The notes under the pieces are model-generated. The model saw only the letters and a list, made by a program, of their open reading frames with translations. It did no database searches and had not been told where the DNA came from. From contig JAUJPD010000001.1 of the NCBI GenBank assembly GCA_030447315.1, forward strand, positions 397,106 through 446,346: a DNA stretch of 49,241 nucleotides, written 5' to 3'. This DNA comes from Actinomycetota bacterium. Lineage in GTDB: Bacteria; Actinomycetota; CADDZG01; WHSQ01. A program made the position numbers and the translations under genes. Positions 37,340 to 47,423 of the stretch are shown one piece after another. The first letter of the stretch is position 1. Each line of letters opens with the position of its first letter.

Positions 37340-39288
37340 CTAGATGGAAAAGATCAGCGAGCTCGGAACCCGGACGATCTGTGACCTGGCCGACTCGCAC
37401 ACCCCGTTGCGAGGAGCGATCGCCCGGTAGTCCTTGGTGCGACGCACCCGGACACGGAACGAGTAGTCGCCGCCCTGGGTGGTTGTTCGGGTCCCGATCG
37501 TCCGGAAGCGTCCGCCGCCCGGCAGGGCGAGCCTTCAGCCTCACCGTCTGGTTGCTAGGAGAGCAAGCCTCGGAACCCGAGGAGATCTGGCCGAACAACC
37601 GCACCCGGCGACCCTTGGGGACCGGCGGCGGCTGGCGTCGAGCGAGATGTCTCGCTCGCCGCTCACCGCGAACGTGATCCTGGTTCCGGCCGAGGGCTCA
37701 CCGGTGACGAAGGTGTCGTCGTCGGTCTCGTCGAGCCAACCGAAGACATCGAGCTGGCCTTCCGAAGCCGTAGAGACTCCGAAGACGAACCGGCCCGATG
37801 GATCGAGCTCGCCCTCGATGTGACGGGTACCGTCGGAGTGGATGCCTGCTACGTGCTCGCCCGAGTCGGGCACACGAGTGGGAGTGGCATCGTCCGGGCT
37901 ACAGAACGTGGCGCCCTCGCCGGACGCATGCACGTCCACATTGGCGCCGGGGAGAGCGTTGCCGCTCTCTTCCCGGTCAGAACGAAACGCTGACAATCAC
38001 CCACGGTGGCCGAAGAGTTTCCCGGCTCCAGGAACACCTGGCGGAGAGGCGGCGGAGGCGATTGACCGAAACCGAGCCGGGAGCCCCCGCTGGCCTCTGT
38101 GGCAGCTTGAACGTCATCGTCGTTCTCGTCCGCCCACGCGCTGATGGTGGTGCCCCCAATGCTGTCGGAGAACAAAGCAAACGTGAACGCACCGGCGTTG
38201 TTCGTGCCAGAAGCTCTCGACTCGATGTGCTTCTCGTCGGCCTGACCCACCCTGTTGGTCTCACCCTGCATACCGGCCGGCGCCAGATCCGAGCACCGGC
38301 GCGTGTTCTCGGTGCTGTGGGGCCCGCTGTTCGGTGGCTGGAAGTCACTCGTCGTGTTGGCGATCGCTGCGAACTGAAGCTGGTCGTTGGGGCCGACGGC
38401 GTGGATGTCGATGTTCGCCCCGATCACCGGACGGTTCTGCTGATCCAACACCCGGGCGACGAACGTGCTGCTGCACTCGGAGACTTTGGTTTGGGCCGCC
38501 TCCGGGTCGATGGCGACCCGCGCTGGCACCGAGGTGAAGGTGGTGACACGGTGGGCATCACCGGCGTCGTCGGCCGCCGCGTTCGCGGCCGTCGGAGGGG
38601 AGTTTGGTTCGCGATGGCGGCGATAGCGGTGACCCCGGAGAAGGAGATCTTCTCCGGCAACGTGCACCGGACGCTGGCCGAGCCTCCGCTGACGTTTCCG
38701 CTCCCGCACTGCACCCACTCGGGATCCGTGCCCGGTCGAGAGGTGGTGAAGAGGACACGGACCTGACGAGCGCCATCGCTCGTTCTGACGTCCACCAGGG
38801 TGCGCGGCAAACCGTCCTTCGGCGTGAAGAATCCAAGCTGGCCCCCGTTCACCGGGAACAGGATCTCGGCCGTCTCCGACTGCCCCACCATCCCGTTTCG
38901 AATCGTCACCGTCTGCTCGTCGGCTTGACCCATCTGGATCCCGCCGCTGAAGAGGATCGCTCTGACGGTGTACTGCCCGTCGACCAACCCTGCGAGCGAA
39001 TGGAAGGCCTCGAACGTGTCGCTACTTGCCTACCCGGCTGGCCTCGATCGTCACCGAGTTGCCGCCGGCGGGCCGGATCTCGAACTCGACGAAGGCATCC
39101 GGCGGAACGCTCGGCACCCACGCGACGAAGTGATAGGCGCCGTCGATGTCGGTTTTGGTCGACAGCTCCGGACTGGGGTTGTAATCGGACGGGTTCAACA
39201 ACTCGATCGACGGCGCTGCGTGAGCCGGTGAGAGCGGCAACAGCGCGCCGATCATCACCGCCAGCACTAACAAGGCACTGCTCTTCAT
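37340..39288 (-). CDS. modular exported protein B (LLNPS - AEI/DAHRV - two Big-1-like modules; frameshifted)
   Basis: ATG 39288 starts MKSSALLVLAVMIGALLPL, a signal peptide, then APSIELLNPSDYNPSP. Module N follows (DIDGAYHFVAWVPSVPPDAFVE). Module X is ETAEILFPVNGGQLGFF, VRVLFTTSRPGTDPEW, SGVTAIAAIANQ and DAGDAHRV. Two Big-1-like Ig modules come next: (i) TFVARVLDQQNRPVIGANID, PPNSGPHSTE, EKHIESRASG, GAFTFALFS, ISAWADENDDD; (ii) LPGANVDVHASG, PDSGEHVAG, TRHIEGELD, GRFVFGVST, VFGWLDETDDD. The tail reads GRRVRLFGQISSGSEACSP and ends in a short hydrophobic segment. About four shifts are needed. It is one of four paralogues; 35 bp separates it from gene C, with no terminator, so B and C probably share a transcript. 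Confidence 0.75.
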
Positions 39289-39323
39289 CTTCTCTTCCTT
39301 CCTAGGTGCTTCTGGACTTGGAG

Positions 39324-42300
39324 CTATCGCTCGCAGCGGATCTTGGAGTCTCGGCCTGCGCCGGCCCGGCAGGTGTCGCGGCCGCTGCCACCGTCGAGGC
39401 GGTCGCTGCCGCGTCCGCCCCTCAGAAGGTCCCTGCCACGATTGCCTCGCAAGAGGTCGTTGCCGCTGGCGCCGATGATCGTGTCGTTGCCGCCGCGGCC
39501 TCGGATCCTGTCGTCGCCGCCCCGGCCACATATGACGTCGTCGCCGCTCGTGCCGTTGAGGACGTTGTTCTTTGCGTTGCCCGTGATCGTGCAGCGGGTT
39601 CCGCTTCCGCCGCCCCAGTGAACGATCGAGTTGTCCGATCTCTCGTTGGCGTCGAACACGTCGTTGTCGTCTTGGTCCACCCACGCCAGGATCTGCGAAT
39701 CTCCGCTGCTGCTGGAGGTGACACCGAAGACGAACTTGCCGCCGTCGTTGGTCTCGCCCTCCGTGTGATGACTGTCGATGCCGTCCTCTTGGTGGATACC
39801 CTCGTCGAACTGGTTAAAGGACGCAGAGTGCTCGCCCCGGTCCGGGAACCGCCGCGGGGAACCATCCTCCAGATCACAGAACTCGGGATCGGTGTCGGTG
39901 GGGCCGGTGAGGTGAACGTCGACATTCACGTCGGCGATCCCGAGGCCCGAGCCGTCATTGACGGACAGCTCGAACCTCTTGCACTCGGCGGTCTTTCCAG
40001 CCGTCTCCGCCGGCTCGAGCGAGACGACGGGGTTGGCCTCGAAGCCGAAGACCCGGTGAGCGTCGCCCGACTGCCGGATCCTGCCGACCTCACGGCCCTC
40101 GATCGTCTGACATCCCGAGGATTCGCAGATGAAAGACAGTGCAGCGATACCCGTCACCTCCGCCGGGAAGTCTTTGGTGCCGTCGCCGTCCGGATCCTGC
40201 AGGCTGCACTTGCCCGCGAAGTTCTGCGTCGCTCCGCCCCCCGACAGGGTCACGGAGCCGCACCTGATCCAGTTGGCGCTGGAGCGAGACTCACGGGCCG
40301 CCGTCTTGGTGTAGTAGAACTCGACCCCCCGTGCCGCCGCGCTCGCGACCCCCTCGACCGTGGTCTCTCCCTTGTCGAAAGGTGCCACTGCTGAATCCAG
40401 AGGGCGAGTGATCTCGGCGGTCTCCCGGGTGTTGTTGACGACCACGGCGCGGTCTTCACGCTTGTCGGTGCCGGTTATCTGGGCCCGGAGCGTGTAGCTG
40501 CCGTCAGGGACGTTGACGTCCCAGAAGAACTCGAAGGCATCGGAGTCACCGACCCGGCTCGCGTCGCCGATCTTCGTGAACGGCCCACTCGATGACGAGC
40601 CGATGAAGTACTCGACGCCCGGAACGACATCGGGCAGGTCGACCCGGCTCACGATATGGAAGCGCTCGTCGGCGTCACGCCTCCTGGAGATGGTGTCTCC
40701 TGAGCCCCCGCCGTAGCCCGACGGGTTGACGAAACGGACCTCGGCGTCTTGTGCCGTGGCCGCCGACTTGTTGCTGGCATTACCGGCCGGCTCGCTGGAT
40801 CCCTGAACGTCGTTGTCCTGGTTCTTCTCGCCATCGATCCAGGCGGTGACCTGCGTGGTGCCGCTGGCGGTTGCGATGAGCCCGAACACGAAGTTGCCCT
40901 CGCCGTCCGTCTCACCCTCGGTGTGCTGAAGCTGGGGGACATCCGGCGAGCTGCTCTTGTGCGAGGACTCACCGGCATCTTCGGGATCGTGCTCCCCCTG
41001 ATCCGGAGCGCGACGCGGGGTACTGGTGTCCAGCTCGCAGAAGTCCAGGTCGTTGTTGGGTCCCGACGCATGGACGTCGACGTTCACGTTCGGCAGGACG
41101 GCGGTTCCCGCCCTTGCGCGCGCGATGAACTTGGTGCACTCGCCCACTGCGGACGAGGTGGCCCTCGGAACGATCGACAGCGACGCAGGCGCCGGAAGCC
41201 ATTGCGCTCTCAAGCTTCCCAATACCTCGCCGGATTCAAGGATGTCGTCTTCGGGCGCACGGACATCGGTCTCGGTGGCTATGGGCTCGTCATCGACCCA
41301 CGCGGTGATCTCGGTGAAACCGGGGCTCCTGGAGAACACGAAGAACCGGAAGATCCCGGGGCCGAACCTGAAGGGCGTTCCCGACGGCGAGGCAGTGTCC
41401 AACCCCGTGCCGGCCAGGCTTTCGATGTGCTTGATGTCGGGTCCGCCGGGAACGTTGTGGTCGCCCTGGGCTTCGGCCGGGTCCCCACGATCGTCTCCTG
41501 GCACGTCGATGAAGTCCGGACAATTCCTGGCGCTCTCTTTCTCATGAGAGGCCCCGTCCGGGTCCTTGTAGTTGCTGTCGGAGCTGGACGTGTTCGAGTT
41601 CTGGTCGGAGCCGAAACCCACCTGGTCGTCGGGGCCCTGGATGTGGACATCCAGGTTGGCCCCTTGGACGGGCCGACCCAGCTGGTCCCTGACGATCGCG
41701 TCGAACCTGAGACAGCCGTTGGGGGCATTCGGGGAAGTCGCTGCTCGCGGCGGGACCGCCTGTCGCCGCTGGCTCGTCGGCTGGATCGCGGTCCCGCCCA
41801 CGTCGACGCCTCTAAGCTCGACCGTCATCTGCTCTACCCGCTGAAGGTATGGCTGAACGCGGTGAGCATCCGCGGAGTCCTGAGTGAACGCTGCCGTCGT
41901 GACGAACTCGGGACTGTCGTCCTCGATCGCTACGGCTGCTATGGCGGTGACTTGCGACGGAAGGTCCTTGCCGCTGAGACCGCACGTTGCGGCAAAGGGC
42001 CGGGTGTTGGTCTCTGAGTTCAAGGCGCCCAGACGCACTTGAGCACAGTTGGTGTACTTGACCGGAGATCCCGGCGCGCTCGTCGAGTAGAAGACGAAGA
42101 CCCGCTGGGAATCACCGCTCGCCGAGCCCTCGACGACGGTTCTGAACAAGCCGACCTTGGGCTTGAAGAACCCCAGCGGGCCGTTGTTGGTCGGAAAGGA
42201 GATCTCCGCGGTTTCCTCGCCTTGGTCGATCTCCGCGGGCGTCTCGTCGCTGGCGACCTCCTCGAATCCCCCCGGGGTGGCCTGGAACAACCGCACCTTG

Positions 42301-42782
42301 AAGGTGCCGCCGCCAGAAAGGGCGTCGGGGATGTCCCAGAAGAACTCCCAGGTGTCGCTGGATCCGGACACCTGATTGAGGGTTCCGACGGTAATCTCGT
42401 TCAGCCCCGTCGGCTGGAAATAAGCCTCCACGACGGCGTTGGCCGGCGCATCGCGCGTCACCGCCACGACGTGATACTGCCGATCGAATCCGTCGAACTT
42501 GTCGCTCAGCTTGGGGGGATCCCCGCTGCCCGGCGGACGCGGGGGCGCCGTGAGATTGGGGTCGTACGCAGGACTCGGGTTGAGCAGCTTGATCGCGGGA
42601 CCCGTCTCGGGGGCCGGGCTCTCGGTCGCCTGAGCGAACACCACTGCCCCCCCTGCACCGGAGGAAGCCCCGATGAGGCCGAGCAACATCACCAGCAGCG
42701 AAGCCACGAAGGCCAACACGAAGCGGGCCACAGCCTGCGGATGTTGGGCCCTCATCACCGTCACGTTCGAGAACTTTTTCAC
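39324..42782 (-). CDS. modular exported protein C, 1152 aa, with RTX-type C-terminus
   Basis: The largest intact ORF in the window. GTG 42782 with an AGGAGGT site gives a signal peptide (ARFVLAFVASLLVMLLGLIG, mature after about residue 50). Unit 1: IKLLNPSPAYDPNL (module N), ETAEISFPTNNGPLGFF with VFYSTSAPGSPV and ADAHRVQPY (module X). Two Big-1-like modules follow: LGRPVQGANLDVHIQGP with KHIES and ITAWVDDE, then VNVDVHASGPNNDLDFC with PDQGEH, QHTEGETD, FVFGL and QVTAWIDGE. Unit 2: VRFVNPSGYGGGSGD, FEFFWDVNVPDG, ETAEITRPLDS, GDAHRVFGF, VNVDVHLTGP, PDRGEH, HHTEGETN, ILAWVDQDDND. It ends in eight RTX-like nonapeptides. Extracellular; probably Ca-dependent folding and secretion. Function unknown. 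Confidence 0.87.
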   Translation of the reverse strand: MKKFSNVTVMRAQHPQAVARFVLAFVASLLVMLLGLIGASSGAGGAVVFAQATESPAPETGPAIKLLNPSPAYDPNLTAPPRPPGSGDPPKLSDKFDGFDRQYHVVAVTRDAPANAVVEAYFQPTGLNEITVGTLNQVSGSSDTWEFFWDIPDALSGGGTFKVRLFQATPGGFEEVASDETPAEIDQGEETAEISFPTNNGPLGFFKPKVGLFRTVVEGSASGDSQRVFVFYSTSAPGSPVKYTNCAQVRLGALNSETNTRPFAATCGLSGKDLPSQVTAIAAVAIEDDSPEFVTTAAFTQDSADAHRVQPYLQRVEQMTVELRGVDVGGTAIQPTSQRRQAVPPRAATSPNAPNGCLRFDAIVRDQLGRPVQGANLDVHIQGPDDQVGFGSDQNSNTSSSDSNYKDPDGASHEKESARNCPDFIDVPGDDRGDPAEAQGDHNVPGGPDIKHIESLAGTGLDTASPSGTPFRFGPGIFRFFVFSRSPGFTEITAWVDDEPIATETDVRAPEDDILESGEVLGSLRAQWLPAPASLSIVPRATSSAVGECTKFIARARAGTAVLPNVNVDVHASGPNNDLDFCELDTSTPRRAPDQGEHDPEDAGESSHKSSSPDVPQLQHTEGETDGEGNFVFGLIATASGTTQVTAWIDGEKNQDNDVQGSSEPAGNASNKSAATAQDAEVRFVNPSGYGGGSGDTISRRRDADERFHIVSRVDLPDVVPGVEYFIGSSSSGPFTKIGDASRVGDSDAFEFFWDVNVPDGSYTLRAQITGTDKREDRAVVVNNTRETAEITRPLDSAVAPFDKGETTVEGVASAAARGVEFYYTKTAARESRSSANWIRCGSVTLSGGGATQNFAGKCSLQDPDGDGTKDFPAEVTGIAALSFICESSGCQTIEGREVGRIRQSGDAHRVFGFEANPVVSLEPAETAGKTAECKRFELSVNDGSGLGIADVNVDVHLTGPTDTDPEFCDLEDGSPRRFPDRGEHSASFNQFDEGIHQEDGIDSHHTEGETNDGGKFVFGVTSSSSGDSQILAWVDQDDNDVFDANERSDNSIVHWGGGSGTRCTITGNAKNNVLNGTSGDDVICGRGGDDRIRGRGGNDTIIGASGNDLLRGNRGRDLLRGGRGSDRLDGGSGRDTCRAGAGRDSKIRCER
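39327..39590 (-). repeat. RTX-like nonapeptide repeats at the C-terminus of protein C
   Basis: About 88 residues with eight nonapeptides of the form G-x-x-G-x-D-x-x-x, for example GRGGDDRIR, GRGGNDTII and GGSGRDTCR. They occur once, only in protein C. Such repeats bind Ca2+ between turns of a beta-roll. In Gram-negatives they signal type I secretion, but here the protein has a signal peptide, so they are more likely a Ca-stabilised terminal domain. Confidence 0.85.
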
Positions 42783-42956
42783 CGACACCTCCTGGAAGGG
42801 CACTACCGAAGAATGAGTGGAACTGGTTTGGTTCTAAGAGAGATCCGCGTCCACTGAGTATGGCTGAGGGGCCGTTCGGGAGCCACTACTCTCCGTAAGG
42901 ACCGCCACATCCACTCAAACGTTGCACGAGGGCTCAAAGTTCCCGCCGGGACGAAA

Positions 42957-42982
42957 AAAGAGGCCCCCAGAGGGGCCTCTTT
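42957..42982 (-). terminator. intrinsic terminator after protein D gene
   Basis: The stem AAAGAGGCCCC with GGGGCCTCTTT around a CAG-type loop lies 17 bp beyond the stop of the D gene at 42999. On the minus strand it is followed by a T run, so it ends D transcription before C. Confidence 0.85.
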
Positions 42983-42998
42983 GCTGGGCGGCGAAGTC

Positions 42999-45090
42999 TT
43001 ACCGGGTCCGGATGGTGATCTGGCGGCTCGTGTTGCCGACGTGGTCGTCGTCCTGGCTGTTCCACTTCACCCGGAAGACGGCCCTGTTGAACCTGGCCCG
43101 GAACACGTAGTTGGCGAACGAGCGCTTGTTGAGGATGATCGACCTTGAACCTCACGAAGCGACCGTTCTTCTTGCGCTGCAAGATCATCTTGGTCCCGTC
43201 ATGCTGGGGACGGAGCGAGCCCTTGATCCGGATGCGATCGCCCCGCTCGGGGTTGTTCTCGCTCGGGGTGATCCGAAGCTTGACCCGCACCAGGACCGTG
43301 ACCTCGTCCGAGGTGTCGCCCTCGCAGTTGTCGTCGGCCTCTACCACCGCTATGTAAGCGGCGCTCTTGGTGGGGCGATCCGTCACCGTGAAGCGGCCCT
43401 GGGAGTCGGTCGAGGCCGAGAAGACGTCTATGAAGCTCGGTGGTGCCCAGCACACGGCGGCGGATCTGGACGAACTCGTTGCCGTCGGCGCACGATTGGT
43501 CGTTGCTGAGGATCTGTCCCGAGAACGTGACCTGGCGTCGGCTCGCGGACCTGGCCGTCGTCGGCCGTAAGCGTCACAGTGCGCTGCGCCGGGGCCGGAG
43601 TGGTGGTGGTGGCGGTTCCGGTGGGGCTTCCCGTCAGCGGTGGGCGACGCGGTCCCGGTTGTCGATGGAGACCCTGTAGGAGTGGGGGTGGCGGCGGAAC
43701 ACTCTGAGGTGTCGGGGGCAACGCCGGTGGGGCTGGGAGCGGCCTGACCCGAACCCACGGTCGCGTTGCCGACGCCTCCGCCGTGCAGTGCAGGTCGTCG
43801 AAGTCCTCGTCTGCGAACGCCGTGATCTGCGTGCCGCCGGAGGTGTCGCTGACGAGCCCGAACACGAAGTCGCCGTTGACGCCGGTACCCGTGGAGGTGG
43901 ATTCGATGTGCTTGACGTCGGGACCTGCCAGCACGTTGTGCTCCCCTTGCTGGCCGCCGGTCGAGTTGGCGGGACACCTGAAAGCCACCTCGGTCGTATG
44001 ACCTCCGGAGTTGGGAGGCTGGTTGGGCGAGGTCCCGTTGCCGCTCGTGTCGAAGCGGAGCTGGTCGGTGGGGCCCTGGGCATGGACATCCACGTTGGCG
44101 CCTGTGACCAAGCGGCCGAACTGGTCGAAACCCGGGCGGTCAGGAAGGCGCATTGGTTCGGCTGCACTGATTGGCCGGAGGGGGTGACCGTGACGGACGA
44201 CGCATCCTGTCGGTACGGGAAGACCCGATGCGCGTCCGAGGAGTCGTTGAAGACGTCGCTGGGGCTGACCTGGGACGTAGCCGTGTCGTTCGTAAGAAGG
44301 GCCACGGCGGTCACGACGCTCGCCTGGCTCGCGGTCAGATCGCAACGTGCGCGGACCTGGTTTCCGAACGTGCCCGCATCGACGTCGACGGCCCGGGTCA
44401 GCGGCCCACAGGCGACGAAGTTCGGCTCGTCCCCCGGGGGCGAGGTGGAATAGAAGGCCCGGATGAAGGTCGTTCCCACGCTCGCCGTCCCCTCGACCAG
44501 GAACGCGCTGCTGCCGTTCTCCAAGATGAAGTAGCCGAGGCCGCCCGCGTTGGCGGGACTGGTGATCTCCACCGTCTCCGCCGCCGGCTCCGGGTCACCG
44601 CTGCCCTCGCTGCGATTGAGCGTCACGGTCTCCTCGTCTGCGTCCACACGAGAGCCGCTCGAGAACAGCGTGGCCCTGAGCGTGTAGGTGCCATCGCTCA
44701 GCGACTGGAAGGAGCCGAGTTCAGGTTCCAGAAGAAGTCGAAGGTGTCGTCGCCCCGGCGAACACCGTCGCCGATCAAGATCTTGGTCCCGTCCTGACGC
44801 TGGAGCTCGAACTCGACGAAGGGTTGGGAGGGCACGTCACCTACGTAAGCGTTCAGGTGGTACAGGTTGTCGACGTCGAACTTGTTCGACACCTCGAGCG
44901 ACGTGGACTTGGAGGGGTTCAGGAACTCGATCGAAGGACCGATCGAGGTCCGCGTTGGTGCCCCCTGCGCTAGGGCGGACCGCTCGTCCGACACCAGGAA
45001 AGCCAATCCCTCCGTCACAGCCAACGTCAGGATGATCCCGACCGTTGTCGCCAGAACCGTCCTGGCCTTCGTCCTCGATCCAGCCGCCAC
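42999..45090 (-). CDS. modular exported protein D (frameshifted)
   Basis: GTG 45090 opens a signal peptide (RTVLATTVGIILTLAVTEG). Module N reads PSIEFLNPSKSTSLEVSNKF and DTFDFFWNL. After a shift: TLFSSGSRVDADEETVTLN, ETVEITSPANAGGLGYF, FYSTSPPGDEPNFVACG and SSDAHRVFPY (module X). A third frame gives a Big-1-like module: GRLVTGANVDVHAQGPTDQL, PPNSGGHTTE, KHIES, GDFVFGLVS, QITAFADEDFDDLH. A Thr/Pro/Ser-rich linker (TPTPTGSPSTTGTASPT) leads to a C-terminal cassette: ADGNEFVQIRRRVLGTTE, FSASTDSQGRFTV, VVEADDNCEGDTSDEV, RIRIKGSLRPQHDGTK, ILQRKKNGRFVRFKVD. This cassette is nearly identical in protein E. Roughly five shifts. Ends at TAA 42999. Confidence 0.75.
43004..43575 (-). repeat. long direct repeat, copy 1 (C-terminal cassette of D)
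   Basis: About 570 bp match 45195-45765 with roughly nine of ten bases the same by eye, including identical stretches of over 40 bp near 43075-43120 and 45265-45310. Third-position changes keep the protein the same. This points to a recent duplication or gene conversion between the D and E genes. Confidence 0.8.
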
Positions 45091-45124
45091 CGTTACCCCC
45101 GCTTGCTCGCCCTATCTGAAAATG

Positions 45125-45155
45125 AAAGGACCCGGCGCAGAACGCCGGGCCCTTT
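45125..45155 (-). terminator. intrinsic terminator after protein E gene
   Basis: The stem CCCGGCG with CGCCGGG plus flanking AAAGG/CCTTT, loop CAGAA, starts 36 bp beyond the E stop codon. It separates E from D and is built like the other terminators in this gene array. Confidence 0.8.
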
Positions 45156-45190
45156 GTCTTTACATACGGTCAGACTCTACGACCCTGTGC

Positions 45191-47423
45191 CTATCGGGTC
45201 CGGATGGTGATCTGACGGCTCGTGTTGCCGACGTGGTCGTCGTCCTGGCTTCTCCACTTGACCCGGAATACGGCCCTGTTGAACCTGGCCCGGAACACGT
45301 AGTTGGCGAACGAGCGCCTGTTGAGGGTATCTACCTTGAACCTCACGAAGCGACCGTTCTTCTTGCGCTGCAGGATCATCTTGGTGCCGTCGTGCTGGGG
45401 ACGTACCGAGCCCTTGATCCGGATGCGCTCGCCCCGATCGGGGGTGTTCTCGCTCGGCGTGATCCGGAGCTTGACCCGCACCAGGACCGTGACCTCGTCG
45501 GAGATGTCGCCCTCGCAGTTGTCCTCGGCCTCTACGACCGCGATGTAGTCGGCGCTCTTGGTCGGTCGGTCGTTCACGCTGAAGCGGCCCTGGAGTCGGT
45601 CGAGGCCGAGAAGACGTTTCTGAAGTCGGTGGTGCCGAGCACGCGGCGGCGGATCTGGACGAACTCGTTGCCGTCGGCGCAGGATTGGTCGTTGCTGAGG
45701 ATCTGTCCCGAGAACGTGACCTGGCGTCCGCGCGGATCTCGCCGTCGTCGGCCGCGAGCGTCACGGTGCGCTGGCTGCCGGGGCTCGTCGTGTTGGTGCC
45801 GGTCGGACTGGCGGTGTTGGTGCCGCTTGGTTGTCGGCGTCCCGGTGGGAGTCCCGCGTCGGGGTCCCGCTCGGGCTGCCGGTGGTCTGACCTGGAGTGG
45901 GCCTCGGGCAGGTCGTCTGCTCTGTGGAGATGCCCGTGGGGCTCGGCGGATCCTGACCGAAGCCGATGCTGGCGACGCCTGCGGCCTCTTCGCTGCAGAA
46001 AAGGTCGTTGCCGTCCTCGTCCGCCCACGCGGTGAACTGTGTGGCACCGGCGTTCGGGCTGAAGAGCTGGAAGGTGAAGGCGCCGTTGTCGTTCGTCCCC
46101 CCGGCCTGGGACTCGATGTGCTTCCGGTCCGACTCTCCGGCCCGCTCGTGCTCGCCTTGAAGGCTCGTGCTGGAGGTCCCCAGGGGGGGGTTGCCCTCGC
46201 AGTTGATGGATCCTTCGGTGGAGTGTCCACCTTGATCCGGCGCCTGCGAGCGCGATGTGTTGTTGCCGCTGGAGTCGTCGTCGTCGAAGGACAGGCCGTC
46301 GCTGGGCCCTCCGCACTGACGTCTACGTTGACCGGCGACCCTGCGCTGGACCGTCTGCTGGTCGAAGACCTGCGCGGTCATGACCCTGCTGCAGGCGGCG
46401 GCCCTCCGTGCTGTTGGCGTCGACCCGCTGCGTCTGGGGCGTGAGGAAAAGACACTGGTGGGATCCTGCTCGTAGCCGAACGCTCTGTGAGCGTCGGCAG
46501 ACTCTGGGTCACAGGCGGTTTTCGGTGCCCCACCGGGTCCTCATTGAAGTCGTCCGCCCGGGCGGCTATGGCGGTGACTGGGAAGGCCTGTCGCACCAGC
46601 CGAGCCGGCAGCGGACGCCATCTGCGGCATTCGCTCGAGGTATCTCTCCGCAGGGTTGGAAGGCGGGCTCCGTTCCCGGAGCGGACTCGGAATAAAGCAC
46701 CCGCACTCTCCTCGGTGCCAGCGCTGAGGCTACGACGTCGATGACGCCGGTGGCGACGTTGCTGCCTGGAGGGGTATAGAAACCGACCTGTCCGCCGTTT
46801 TGGGGATAGGTGATCTCGACCGTGTTCTGGTTCTCGACTGAAGTTCTCGGGCCGGGGCCGCGGGCCGGGTCCTGGTTGTTGATAGACACGGGCTCTTCGT
46901 TGATGATGACCGCCTGTTGCTGGACAAGATCGCTCGCAGCGCCCCGGTGGGCGCGAACAAGATCGCTCGCAAGGTGCCCCCTGGGCCGCGGGGACATTCC
47001 AATCACATTCGAAGGTTCCGACTCGAAGGTGTCGGGGCCACGGTGGAGCCCAGTCGTTGTTCTGGCAGGGGATCGTGTCGGAGCGTGTGCTGCCCGACGC
47101 CTGGAACTGGAACTCGACCATCGGCGTTCTCGGGCACCTGCGTGACCCACGCCACCAGGTGATAGGCGGGTCTGGTTCCGGCTGTGCCGTTCGGCCCGTC
47201 TCGAGTTGCCCTCTTGCTGGAGCTCTCGTCGCTGGTGGTCGAGTCCGGGTTGAGCAACTCGATCCGATGGAGTCGGGCTGCTGGTGGTTTGAGCGAAGGC
47301 CTGAAAGCCGCCCGGCTTGACCGAGGCGAGGCCCTGCAGCGCCATGACGGTGGCGAGGAGGCCGACGAGGATCGCCAGGACCCTGCGTGCGCTGGTCTTT
47401 TCCCTGATCTGCTGAGCGGTCAT
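45191..47423 (-). CDS. modular exported protein E (frameshifted)
   Basis: ATG 47423 with AGGAGGTGG opens a signal peptide (RRVLAILVGLLATVMALQG). Module N reads IELLNPDSTTSDESSS and YHLVAWVTQVPENA. Module X, one frame away, reads NTVEITYPQNGGQVGFYTPP, VRVLYSESAPGTEPAF. Then a Big-1-like module: DQTVQRRVAGQ, QAPDQGGHSTEGS, DRKHIESQAGGTN, FTFQLFS, QFTAWADEDGNDLF. A Thr/Pro/Ser-rich linker with GTNTASPTGTN-type repeats follows. The C-terminal cassette is shared with D: PTKSADYIAVVEAEDNC, RIRIKGSVRPQHDGTK, ILQRKKNGRFVRFKVD, and it ends SRQITIRTR to TAG 45191. Many indels, more than in D, break the middle. Divergently placed with respect to nothing; upstream is a 230-bp leader before whiB. Confidence 0.72.
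45195..45765 (-). repeat. long direct repeat, copy 2 (C-terminal cassette of E)
   Basis: This is the partner of 43004-43575. Both copies are in the same orientation and 2.2 kb apart, so they could recombine and delete or duplicate one gene. Confidence 0.8.

Noticed and set aside
39327-39590. CRISPR-like short repeats
   Set aside because: The period is 27 nt because of nonapeptide coding repeats; the units vary and there are no spacers or cas genes.
40749-42017. Plus-strand ORF of 422 codons inside gene C
   Set aside because: It is antisense to the intact 1152-aa protein, with no recognisable domain or start signal.
44867-46444. Plus-strand ORF of 525 codons spanning genes D and E
   Set aside because: It runs across the D-E intergenic terminator and both antisense coding regions, and repeats itself only because D and E share a cassette.
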